This document shows, in pieces, positions 22,101-34,100 of a stretch of DNA of 64,000 nt. Under the pieces are notes generated by a model. That model was not told where the DNA came from and searched no databases. It worked only from the letters and a program-made list of their open reading frames with translations. Positions within the stretch are counted from its first letter, which is position 1. Every line of letters starts with the position of its first letter. Source of the stretch: Rhea pennata (lineage: Eukaryota; Chordata; Aves; Rheiformes; Rheidae); assembly GCF_028389875.1 (NCBI RefSeq), contig NC_084663.1, positions 118,939,801 to 119,003,800 of the forward strand. The letters run 5' to 3'. The translations under genes and the position numbers were made by a program.

Positions 22101-25100
22101 AACATAGCGTTATTTTTCTAAATAATAACCTATTTTGTTTTTAAGCAGTTCACAGATTCTAGACCAGAATTGGAAGAGACTCTATGATTTGGAGTTTTTG
22201 GAAGACCTTGTTGATTTGATTAAAAAGGTTGTTGTAAGTATCATGTTTTAAGTTTGTATGTGTTTTCAAGTGTAATAAGCAATTAATTCTTCACCTTATG
22301 CAGTTTCTGATTATATCTAAGATCAGACATTTCTCTTTGGAGGGAAGAGATTTCTTGACAGTCAGTTGAGTTCCACTTTCTAGAAAGTGTGGTGCCCTGG
22401 CCTTTGTTAGAGTTGTAATTATTTTTATTAAATATTTGTATAGTGCATAATGCATTTGACCAAGACCATTTTAGATTGCTATATAAGAAACTTTCATGAG
22501 AGACTTGTATCAACGAGGCAAATGGTGCTTTTCCCTGATCAATAAATTAAATAAATAAAATAAATTTATAAATAAATTATAAATAATTTTTTTCTTGATT
22601 ATTTTTTCCTTCGTTCAGAAAATTATATTTAAAATTTACTATTGTTGTTGACTTAAAACAGCAGCATAATAGTGCAGAGGAGAGAATGATATAACCAAAG
22701 TTTTTAGTGGTCAAAGGATTTTAAATAAAAAGTATGATGTATTTCTTAAGAATTATGATTTGTTGAAATTGTTTTCAATCTCAAGCTACTTTTCCAGTTC
22801 CCCTTACTGTTGCATGGCTTATCATGATTGAATAATTATGTACAGTGTCACATTTGTGGGTTCATACTTCCTTATATTCTATTTACTGTTTTTTTCCTTT
22901 AGGCTGACAAAGCGCTCTATTTTCACCTCCTTGTACTTCAGGATTTCCCTGCTATTTTTTCATTTCATCTCATGTAATGGGGGCTTTGTGCTTCTTCCTC
23001 TTGTGGTAGTCTCCTGTTCAGTTGTTATACTAGAGGGACTTGGTGCATTCCCATTTCTGTGTTTACTTCTGCTTCCCTTTTCTTACTCCCTCAGCCTTTC
23101 CCTTTCTCTGTATAAAAGGTTGTATGTCCAGTAGTAAAATGTATTTGGAGGATCAGAAGATCTGAGGAGAGAAAGGATTGTTATTTTGGATGTCTTTCAT
23201 TGGAAGTATCAACTGGTTTTTCAGTACGTAGATAACTGCAGAAGTGGTTAAAATAGCTGGTTTTCCTAACCATGGCATCCACATGTTTATTATTTCCACT
23301 TCTGCATTTATTTATTTTTCAACAAAACAGTAGGGATTTTGCTACTGAATACTAGAATGTTTCCTGAAACTTTGAGATGGACCAGAGCAACTGTCCAAAA
23401 GGTACTTGCATTCAAGCAAAACAGAGAATGTTGAACCTAAGCAGACAGAAACTGAAATTATCAGATCTTAATAACTTCTTTCTCTTTCTCTCTCTCTCTC
23501 TGTCTCCCCCAGAACGTTCCACCTTTTATCAGTGGTATACTGAGAATTGGTAGCAGAATAGAAAATGTAAGTTTCTCACATTGTTTTTAAGAAGAATACT
23601 TTTTTATGTGTAGATACAAACAAAATATTTGTACAAATATCCAAAATCTGTGCGTGACGAGACCTGAGAAATAAATGTTATCTGTGTAAGATCACTAAGA
23701 TTAGTGAGAACTCTGGGAGTACTTCATAGGCTGAAAATAAATGATTTCTCTTGGAGGTTGCTACTGCAACATGGTGGGTTGGTTTAGGTTGTGTAGCTGG
23801 AGCCGAGATCACATTTCAGTATCTGCTGGTAGTTTCCCTTGTTCCTTTCTCACAACTTGCTCATTTAACTTGGCTTACATGATTTGTAACAGCTAAAAAT
23901 GAAGTTTTGAAGACCGTATCATACCTGATGGTAACAACAGGAGGAATAAAATGGGTGCAACTGTATGTTACTGCTGGATAACCCAGTACTTGTTATTTTT
24001 AGTGAGATTTGTCTTAGTCATGTGGATTTTTAAATTACTTTTCAAAATCTGTAGACCCAGATAATGTGAGAATATCGCAGGCAACAAATATTGTTCACAC
24101 ATCTCAATCTTTCAAATTAATCTCTGTAACTTGAACACTTAAATATATTTTGAATAGGAGAGGAGTAATAGATTATAGAATTAAGTCTTGGCTCTGCCTG
24201 CATATTAACAGCCTGGAGAATGTTACTTCTTTAATCAATCTTGTCACTTCACAGTAAAGCAATTTTATGAATATACATCAAAAAAAAAATTCTAGACCAA
24301 GATTTATAATTTGGATGGCTCCCTGTCTCCTGCAGAAAATGAAATGTCTGTCTTTATTTAATGAATATGCTGTATTAATCTGTGTTTAAGTTCTCCAGAT
24401 ATTTGATAAAATGTTTCTAAATATAAATGCTGTTAAACATATTTCTCTCTTATGTCTTCTTGTAATATAAGATTATGTGTTAGTAAAATACTTGTGAGCC
24501 ATTTATTGTCTGTTTTAAATATTTGGAAGACTAACAAATCAGGAGGAAGTGCACAGTGCAGGTGCTGTAATATTGTTTGTTATCTATACATGAAATACTC
24601 GCATTATGTTGTCAATGAGATTTTATTTATTTTTTAAATACTGTGCTTTGCGTAGACATAGTTACTGTTTCTGTTTCTCCCCCCCCCCCCCCCCGCTTTT
24701 TTTTTCCTCCTTCCTTTCATTTAAAATAGGGTTTCTTTGATGTTGGGGATGCCCTTGATTGGGTCAGGTATACAGGTGATGTCAGTATTCTGCAGAAGCT
24801 GGAGAAACTTGGTGATTATGGTTGGATCTGTCTTGAAATTTTCTTTGTTGAATGTAAGTATAAACACTTTAAAAAAACACAATAGTGAGGAGAGTCACCT
24901 ATGTTGTAATTATGAAATAGTTAGTGTCAGAAAGCTCACAGGCATGCTGATTTTGGCAACAGTTCAATGGCCTGTATTCTGGTCTTACCTTTTGTGTGTA
25001 TGTATTCTAACTTAACTGTCACAGTAAATAACTGAGTTGTGGGCATTGGATTTGGCATGTAAAGAAAATAATCTTTTTATAGTTGAGTAGCAGAGTACAA

Positions 25101-28100
25101 ATTCTGTGTAATAAAAATAGTTTCACCCAATTGCTTTTAATTAGACAAATTCTTAAATATTTTACTGTCTGCAACAAGCTATTCTGGTCTTGCCCAATAA
25201 TAAATCATTCCTTTTCTTTTGAGGTTTTCTGTTGCTTAATTTGTTTCTATTATTTCATATGTCAAATTTTGCTTCCAATGATAAAATATGCCATGATACT
25301 CAGCAGCAAAAGATGAACTTCTTGTCTGGTTGCTATTTCTCCCATTATGTTTTTTGGAATTTTGTTTGCAGGCAAACGTTACGTTACTAAAGTTGCATTA
25401 GAGGACTGCAATTTAGTTGAAGAATTTGAAGCTGTGACCTGTGAAAATTGTAGGAAGGTAAGAGAAGATACTATGCATTTGTGTGTGTGTGTGTTGTAGA
25501 ATGAAATGATTAGTGATACATAGGTTTCAAAAACTTAAGTAAGCAATTGTTTCCGTACAAGATCGTGACCTAATAAACAGAACGCTAGTTGTTTATGTTG
25601 CCAGTGTCCATTGGAGAGGGTATTTTTTCTCCCCCAGAATTCAAGGAAATACAGTTAGTATTGATATAAGTGTGTTTGACTTGATCCTTTTAGCACAGAA
25701 AAAAGATATTCTTAAATTATTTGCCGTGTATTTCTTTAGTGTAGATTGATTCTTCTACAGGAGTCTGACTTATTCCTATGTCTTCCTTGCTATGGCGGTG
25801 TAGTGCAGGGGCTCTCCTGAAAGGCATAAAATTGTTTGGACTGTGCTGTACTCCATTATTTTGCAATTTGACACACAATTGTTTTTGGTAACAACTATAT
25901 TTTGGAATTCAGGAGAGCTTCTGAGTTAGTCCTACTTTATAATTGCTGTTAATTGTATTCTTATTTGTATAGCATTTCTATTTTTATGCTTTTTAAGTGC
26001 ATTACAATATTAATTTCACAGAACAGTGAATCTATGAAACAGAAAGGAAACGAGGAGTTTTCCCAAGGAAACTTTGATTGTGCTATAATGTCATATACGA
26101 AAGCCATAGAGTTTTGGTAAGTAGGGAACTGGTTATGTTTTTGTTATTTCACATATGTATTCGTTTTTTTCGGATTCTATACTTTCATGTGAATAATTTT
26201 TTTTAGAGGCCAAATGGTACCTAATTAGAATAAAAAGAAAGAAAATCCTTTATTTTTGTGTTATATTTTATTTCTTGGTACTAGTAGTCATTTGCTCTCC
26301 CTTTCCCCCCCCCCCCCCCAAAAAAAAAAATCCTCTTAGAATTTAAAGCAGATCTAAGATGACTAGGAATAAGTATTGTAAACCTGAAAGGAAGTAATAA
26401 ATACTTTATTATAACAGCCACTTCTAGTATCATCATTTAGCTGGTTAACATTCAAGCATCACTTTCTCCAAACTCAAGAGCAGTGTATTCCTGTGAGTAA
26501 GAAGTTCAGCAAAGGGGACAGGAGACCTGCAGGTGAGCAAGAAGCTCCTGGCAAAATCCAAACAGAAGAAGAAAGCACACAGAATATGGAAAAAGGGACA
26601 GGCCACTTGGGAGAAATATAGGAATGTGGTCAGAGTATGCAGGGATGCGATGAGGAAGGCTAAGGCCCATATGGAATTAATTCTGGCAAGGGATGTCAAG
26701 GACGATAAGAAGGACTTCTTGAAATGTATCAGTAGCAAACGGAAGACTAGGAAAAATGTGGGCCCACTGCTTTTCCCCAGGGGGCCCTGGGAAAGAAGGA
26801 TACAGAGAAGGCAGAGTTACTGAATGCTGCCTTTGCTTCAGTCTTCACTGCTAAGGACATCAGGAATCCCAGAGCCTGGAGACGAGAGGAGAGAAAGACT
26901 GAAGAAAGGAAGACTTTCCCTAGGTCGAAGATGATCGGGTTAGAGATCTTTTAGGCAAACCTGACAGCAAGTCATCCCATGGGCCCTGATGGGATGCACC
27001 CACGAGTGCTGAGGGAGCTGGCGGATGTTGTTGCAAGGCTGCTTTCCATCATCTTTAAAAGGTTGTGGAGAACGGGAGAGATGCCTGAGGACTGGAAGAA
27101 AGCCAGTGTCACTCCAGTCTTCAAAAAGGGCGAGAAGGAGGACTCAGGCAACTACAGACTGGTCAGCCTCAGCTCCATCGCTGGAAAGGGGATCGAACAG
27201 CTCCTTCTGGATGTCATCTCCAGACATATGGAGGAGAAGAAGGTGGTCAGGAGTAGCCAGCATGGATTCACTGGGGGGAAATCCTGCTTAACCAATCTGA
27301 TAGCCTTCTAGGATGGATTGACTGGCTGGGTAGATGAGGGGAGAGCAGTGGACGTTGTGTACCTTGACTTCAGCAAGGCTTTTGACACTATTTCCCATAA
27401 CATCCTCCTACATAAGCTCTGGAAGTGTGGGTTAGATGAGTGGACAGTGAGGTGGATTGAGAAGTGGCTGAATGGCTCAGAGGGTCATCATCAGTGGTGC
27501 GGACTCTAGTTGGAGGCCTGTGGCTAGCAGAGTCCCCCAGGGCTCAGTACTGGGTCCCATCCTGTTCAACTTGTTCATCAGTGACCTGGATGAGGGGACA
27601 GAGTGCCTCCTCAGCAAGTTTACTGATGATCCCAAACTGGGCAGAGTGGCTGACACACCCGAGGGATGTGCTGCCATTCAGAGAGACCTGGCCAGGCTGG
27701 AGAATTGGTCACAGAGGAACCTCCTGAGGTTCAACAAGGGCAAGTGCAGAGTCCTGCACCTAGGGGAAAATAACCCTAGGCACCAGTACAAGCTGGGGGC
27801 TGACCTTCTGCCGAGCAGCTCTGCAGAGAAGGACCTGGGAGTGCTGGTGGATGACAGATTGACCATGAGCCAGCATTGTGCCCTTGTGGCCAAGACGGCC
27901 AATGGTCTCCTGGGGTGCATTAGGAAGAGTGTTGCCAGCAGGTGGAGGGAGGTGATCCTGCCCCTCTACTCAGCCTTGGTGAGGCCTCATCTCGAGTGCT
28001 GTGTCCAGTTCTGGGCTCCCCAGGACAAGCGAGACATGGAGCTACTGGAGAGAGTCCAGTGTAAGGCTACGAGGATGATCCGAGGGCTGGAGTGTCTGCC

Positions 28101-31100
28101 CTATGAGGAACGGCTGCGAGAGCTGGGCTTGTTTAGCCTGGAGGAGAAAAGACTGAGGGGGGGAGCTTAATCAGTATATACAAATATCTTAACAGAGAGT
28201 GTCAAGGGGATGGGGCCAAACTCTTTTCAGTTGTCCCATGTGACAGGACAAATATTTTAACAGAGAGTGTCAAGAGGAAGGGGCTGGACTCTTTTCAGTG
28301 GTGCCCAGTGACAGGACAAGAGGCAATGGGCACAAGCTGAACCACAGGGAAGTTCTGCCTGAATATTAGGGGGAATTTCTTCACTGTAAGAGTGACAGAG
28401 CCCTGGAAGAGGTTGCCCAGAGAGGTTGTGGAGTCTCCTTCTCTGGAGATCTTCAAGGCCTGCCTAGATGAAACCCTGTCGAACATGCTCTAGGTGACCC
28501 TGCTTGAGCAGGGATCTCCAGAGGTCCCTTCCAACCTCAGGCATTCTGTGATTCTGTGATCTCTCCTAAATATTATTCCAGCAGAACAGCAGGACTAACT
28601 GTTCCAAATATTTATCTGAAGTATGATGCAGAACTAATGTGAGCAGCAATAAATGCTTGGCTAATCTTACGTGATGGTGCTTAATTTCCTTTTTTAATTC
28701 TTGTTCCATTTCTCCCTCAAAGTCATTTGCTGAAAGGCTTAGAAGACTTATCTAGGCTTTACAGAGGAGCAAGGAGACAAAAATTAAATTTCTCTTTTTC
28801 TTTTTTTTTTCTTTTTCTTTTCAATACAGATGGAACATTTGCCATTTTGGGCTATATGTAATGCAAGCTAGCAACAGTGTTGGCTTGGTGCATCACTTCT
28901 TGTGTTGTACTCAAGCAGATGCTGTTTTAGCAAGTTCAGGTGCGTCTGTGGCAGTATAGTGGGCTTCAGAATCATAAAAAGTCAGGTAAAAGTCAAAAAA
29001 AGTCTGGTAGGCTGGCTTCAATCAAGTGGCTGTAGCTGAGGTGATTGAGCAGACTAAGAACTCTCTGCTCAGGGTAGTTGGGGAGGGCAGGATTCAGCGA
29101 AAGAGCAAGAGAAATCGTGTGGCTGTTGCCCTGAGCTGTTGTGTTGCAACTGTTTGTTACAGAGATTTTTTTGTTTTAAGACCCCGTTGGAAAGTGAAGG
29201 ATAACTCAGCAATGTCTAGCAGCTAGGGAATCTCACTTCATCTGCTCTATGCTTTTCCTTACTCCTGTTCTCAATCTGAGATGACTTTTGTTAGCTTAAC
29301 TATCATACTCCTCTGCTTAGCTGCGTCCTCTTGGCTGCATTTCAAGTGGTTACTGGTTTACGTGTACTTGTTTATCTCCCTCCTACTAGGTGTTTCGGGG
29401 GCATGCTTTAGTTCTTAAGAACTGCTTGCTTAGAGTCTGCATGGACAGAAGGATAAGAAACAGATTTGTAAAACCAGTGATCCAGAAGTTTTCATGAATT
29501 GTTAATTTAATTTGGTCTTCACAGTTAGGAATTATTTTATCTGAAGTCATTAATTTCAGGACAAAATAAGAAGTAATGAATGTGACAATCGAGCTAGCTT
29601 TTCCATGCTTTTTCTTTTTTCTTTCTTTCTTTCTTTCCTTCCCTGTGCTCCTTCAAGCAAGCTAAGTTTGGAGGGAACAAACTAGCTCTACCTGTGGACC
29701 ACTGGAAGTGTGCTCTGATGTTTGTCAGAGCCAAATGAATTGAAGAAGGAGTTTTAAATCTCCTTCTGATTTATTTATTTATTTTTTGTTTTTTGAAAAG
29801 GTAGGTTGAGTGACTTGAATTGACTGGAAGTTGCATTAGTGGACTCAAATCTTACGAACAAGTGCATGATTAATTGTAATACTAATCATCTTAGTGCCTG
29901 AGCTTGTAAGTCAGTGGGAATATTCAGGGAAACTTGTTTATGATGTTTGTGCGAGAATGCTTGCAGAAAGTTACTGTGGAAACTTTTTTTTTTCTTAAGA
30001 TTTTCGCAAGCAGTGTACGTCACTGACTCTTCTTTTTCTTGTTTTAAGTCCTGCGAACCATCTTCTTTATGGAAACAGAGCTCTTTGCTTAATTCTCACA
30101 AGACAATACAAGTAAGTAACTCCTTGTTTTTAATTTGAAATGCTGTGTTCTCCTGCAATTGCAGATCGATATACTTATTAAAATGCTATTTTAAAAGGTT
30201 AAGTATCTAATACTTGTGATGTTACTACCTTCGGACACCAAAATTAGGTGAAATGAGTAATATTAGCTGTATCAGCTTAGAGTATACAATTCCATTTAGA
30301 AGTTCTCTGTGTGTGTTTGTTGGGGGCAGATGTTGTTATTACAGGGGGAAAAAAAAATCTTAGCAATGAGTACTGTGATTTTTTTTTCAGCCCTTTGAAG
30401 AAGAGGTCAGTGTGCCTTTGGGGGTTATTCTTGTCAAATCCTTGTTTATGGGCAAGGAGGAAGGACACCTTATGAAGCTGAGAATTTACTGTTATTATAA
30501 TTGAGACTCCGTCAGTCTAATGATTATCAGTCTAGATTTAATTGTTACATGAAAAGGAAAGAAAAGCGAGGGAGAGTGTGAAGTCTCTCCTCAGCCTTGA
30601 AATTGAGACATCTGTATCTTTCTGCTGTTTCAGGCTTTTCTTTAAAATGCAGTTCTCATTAACAGAGAACATCTCATTTTCCTCCTTCAGATCCTTCTAT
30701 ACAAGTACATATGTACAAATACTATGTACTTCTGTACAAACGTCTTTAATGGTTACAAAAACAGTGTTAGTGACCAGGCACTTTATGAGCTTTGTTTATT
30801 ATATGGAACAAGTTGGGTGTTTTTTCTTTTTTCCTTCATGTTGCTTTCCTTGTAACTATATATATAAAACGGATCACTCGGGCATGTTTTTTTTTGGCTT
30901 CATTTGCTGAGAGTTTGTAGATTACAGTCTCTGCTCAACAGTTAATACTCACATCCTCAAATCTGAAGCTATAATTATATAGCTGCTTTTTAATATGGCC
31001 CTCAAAATATATTTTGCTTTTTATTGAGACTTTATTTTTAAAGGAACACGTGGATAGAGCTTAGTTAATGGCTAGCAGTAGATGCAGAGGTGCTGAAAGA

Positions 31101-34100
31101 CTTGGTGGAGGTGAGGAGAGAAGGAATAAATATCTGATAGGTGAAATAGGATAGCACCATTTTAACCCAGATCAGCTTCAGCTAAAAACTATTGTTTGAT
31201 CATACCTATATATAGGTGAATGAACTGTTCTTTTACTCATTTTACATTTTTATAGTGTCTTGCACATTACAGCCCTGGTCCGTAGGCATTTCTGAAATAT
31301 AAATAATAACTGTTTTTTTCTTACTTTAAGGAAAGCCCTTGCTGATGGAAAAAGGGCCACTATTTTGAAGCCCAACTGGCCAAAGGTTAGTTTCATATTC
31401 ATTTTAAAATTCTTTTTTTAGTACTATAAACCAACAAAGATTCCAAAGTCTGAATTACAGCGTTGACCTTGGTAGATGTTAAATGTTCTCATCTGCATTA
31501 AGCACTAACGAGAGAAGAATGAATGCAGTATCTAATGGACTGAGAATTTTGCTGCAGTCAGCCAAGTAAATAGTTTGCTTGTCTTTTTATCTTAAAAATG
31601 TTATTTTGAAATGCTTACAAGTGTTATTGGATGGTGCACTAAATAGGTAAGGACAGAAGGTGGTGTTTGTTATATTGTTTTGGGTAGCTGTGTTACTGCA
31701 ATACTTAAAAATGTACAAAGTTCTTCGTAGCATAAAATGCTTAATAACTATTAAAATTTATTTCCTAGTTTTCTTGGCCTAAAGAAGAGTAAATAAGAGA
31801 TAGTTACAAGCTTGGAAACTAGTAGCTGAGATTAAGGGAAAAGCAAATTTGCTGTTCTACACAGCCAGAGGCTAGATGCTGCTCCCAGTGAATGTTCTTT
31901 CTGTTTCTGCATACTGAAAACTTTGGTTATTCACCACTTGACCTGAAATAGGTGGAGTAGGTAACTTCAGTGTGTGTGAAAATTTACCTTGTATTATCCC
32001 ATGCAATAAAGCTGTTTTGGATGTAGATTTTTTTTTGAAAGAGAATGAACACTTAAATTTTAAATTGATATCCATTTAGGGTCATTACCACTTCTGTAAG
32101 GCTCTTTCCTTACTGGGGGAACATGAATTGGCTTTGGAAGCTAATGAGAGAGCTCAGGAACTGTGCAAGAATATTCTTGAAGGACTGAAGGATCTCAGTC
32201 AACAAAATGACAAATTAAGGAAGACTTTAGAAGAAATCAATGGTAATGTTTTCTAACTTCAAGATTTCCCATGAGCATAACAAAATTCCTTCATTGGCAA
32301 CTTTCCTTTGAAGTTAGCTAATCTTTTTTTCCCTTCCTGTGTAATTTTCTATAGGTATTAAACAGTATAAGCAGAAACCAAAGAAATCACTTCTTGAGAA
32401 AAAGTAAGCAACAGCCAGATTTATTTACTTTTTTTTTAATTAACAATACTTAATGTAAGATTTGATTAAGTAGTACAATGTATAGATACTGCTTAAATTT
32501 CATTATTTACTAGCAGATAAAAATAAAGGAATAAAACAGGTATCAAACTGTAGCCTATTAGTGAGGAGGAATTAGGAACTAAATAAGTTCTCTTGTGATG
32601 TGTTCTACTTTCAAGTAGTTTCCTTCAGCATTTTAAGTTTCACCGTTAATGGAAAAACAGGGAACAGTTAAATTTGTCATATTTTCTATTCACCCTACTT
32701 GAAGTACTTAAGCTGTTGGGGCAATTTTGGTGTCCGAAAATGTCAGTGAAATCACACCCACTGTTTTGTGCTAACTTGGCTATGTAAGATTCACTACAAG
32801 ATTAAACAGAATTGAATCCTAATTATATATAGAACTGAATGCTAACAAACTTATCTATGCGTTTTGGCAGTGGTTAAAATGAATATGTGTAATAATTAGT
32901 AAAAACTTAGTTTACTCAAGTGTATTTTCCTGGAGAGAGCAAGAGAGATTATATAATCACATGTTCTGTGTTACAGTATATGCCTTAACTTTTGTTTTAA
33001 ACTAGTCTTCTGAAAGACATTTTTAATTTAATTGGTACATTTTGAAGCACCAGTGCTATCTATTATTCAAAACCAGGGCAATAAATTAACTTCTAAAGAG
33101 CTTTTTGTAAAACTGAAAATTCTGGAGAAACTTACTTTCTTATTTCCTCTTCTGTACTGCACAGATAAAGTGTGGCCTTGGGCAAGCTCTATTTTTTTAA
33201 AATGTGCCCTAATTCAAATTCCTCTTCTTTATATAGAAAATGTGTGGGGGGAAGGAGGAGGGTTTTTTGTTGTTTTGAGATGGAATGTTTTATTGTTTGT
33301 TTTTTAACTTAAAGATTATTGGTTGCTTATGGACTGTTCCATCTGAAGTATCAAATATGGCTCTGTGATCAAAATCCTTAATATGCTTATGCCATCACAC
33401 TTCTATAAGCAGTAAACTTTTTGTATTTTCCTGTGTTTTTTCACAATGTGTGTAGTACCTATTATTTTAAGTATGAAGCACAAGATTTTTTTGTTTTTTT
33501 TAATTTTATTTAGAGACTACAATTCTTCAGAATCTAACTTAGTCATTTCTCAAGAACCAAAAGAAATAGAAAAAGACAAAATGAGAGCACAATCTGATCC
33601 TAAAGATCACCATTGTCAGCAAAAACATGATACCAGGGTAAGTTATGGTATTGACAAGCAGTATTAAAAGACTAACAGTGTGTTAGTCTTCTTCATCGTG
33701 GAATATGTTATTCAATATTGTGGACAGAATTTTGTAGCAGCTGTGTTTTAATAAGTGTGCCCTTTCACAGCTAAATGCACTTTTCCTGTGATATTTAGCT
33801 GTTAAAAAATATATTTAGAACTTTGGATTTGAAAGAAGGTTGGAAGTGGTTGCTTGAATGCAAAGTTGGACGCTATATATTGTGAGGAATTGAGTTAGTG
33901 AGACTCTGAAGTTATACCGGATTTAATCAGTTGCCCAGTCCTACCTGTTGATGTGCCTTCAGGCATAGGCTCCCCTTTGGCTTTCAGAGGATCCAGTTAA
34001 AATAAGAGTGTGATGGAGTACAGTGGAAGATGCTTGAGCCAAAGTTACTTCAAATACGGGGTTTTTTCTATATTGTAGTGTTATGCACTGACTCACGCAC

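Larger units (their letters stand above)
19199..26021 (+). other. TTC3 introns 1-7 of the coding part
   Basis: Intronic DNA between coding exons 1 and 8. Noticed: CCCT/CCTT tract near 20787-20810, AT-rich A/T repeats near 22543-22590, CT repeat before 23511, C16 at 24679-24694. No other gene recognised. Confidence 0.7.
26455..28557 (+). mobile_element. CR1 LINE, 5'-truncated, sense orientation in a TTC3 intron
   Basis: Non-LTR retrotransposon of the CR1 family, the dominant avian LINE. The 3' end at about 28543-28557 carries the tandem octamer-like ATTCTGTG ATTCTGTG AT typical of CR1, and the preceding AGAGGTCCCTTCCAACCT block is a CR1 3' UTR hallmark. The body encodes reverse transcriptase fragments. 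The 5' half, including the endonuclease, is missing, as is usual for CR1. The exact 5' boundary (26440-26470) is uncertain. The copy carries a private-looking 68-bp tandem duplication. Confidence 0.95.
28558..32079 (+). other. TTC3 intron sequence around coding exons 9 and 10
   Basis: After the CR1 there is AT-rich intron with a CTTT tract near 29612-29640 and several T runs. Apart from coding exons 9 and 10, no gene signal. Confidence 0.65.

Noticed and set aside
22838-23134. 98-codon hydrophobic open frame
   Set aside because: T-rich DNA gives Phe/Leu/Ser runs; intronic; no homology recognised.
28543-28557. Short tandem octamers as a microsatellite
   Set aside because: They are the diagnostic 3' terminus of CR1, not an independent repeat.
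30542-30910. 122-codon open frame downstream of TTC3 coding exon 9
   Set aside because: Phe/Ser/Cys-rich translation of T-rich intron, no splice or homology support.
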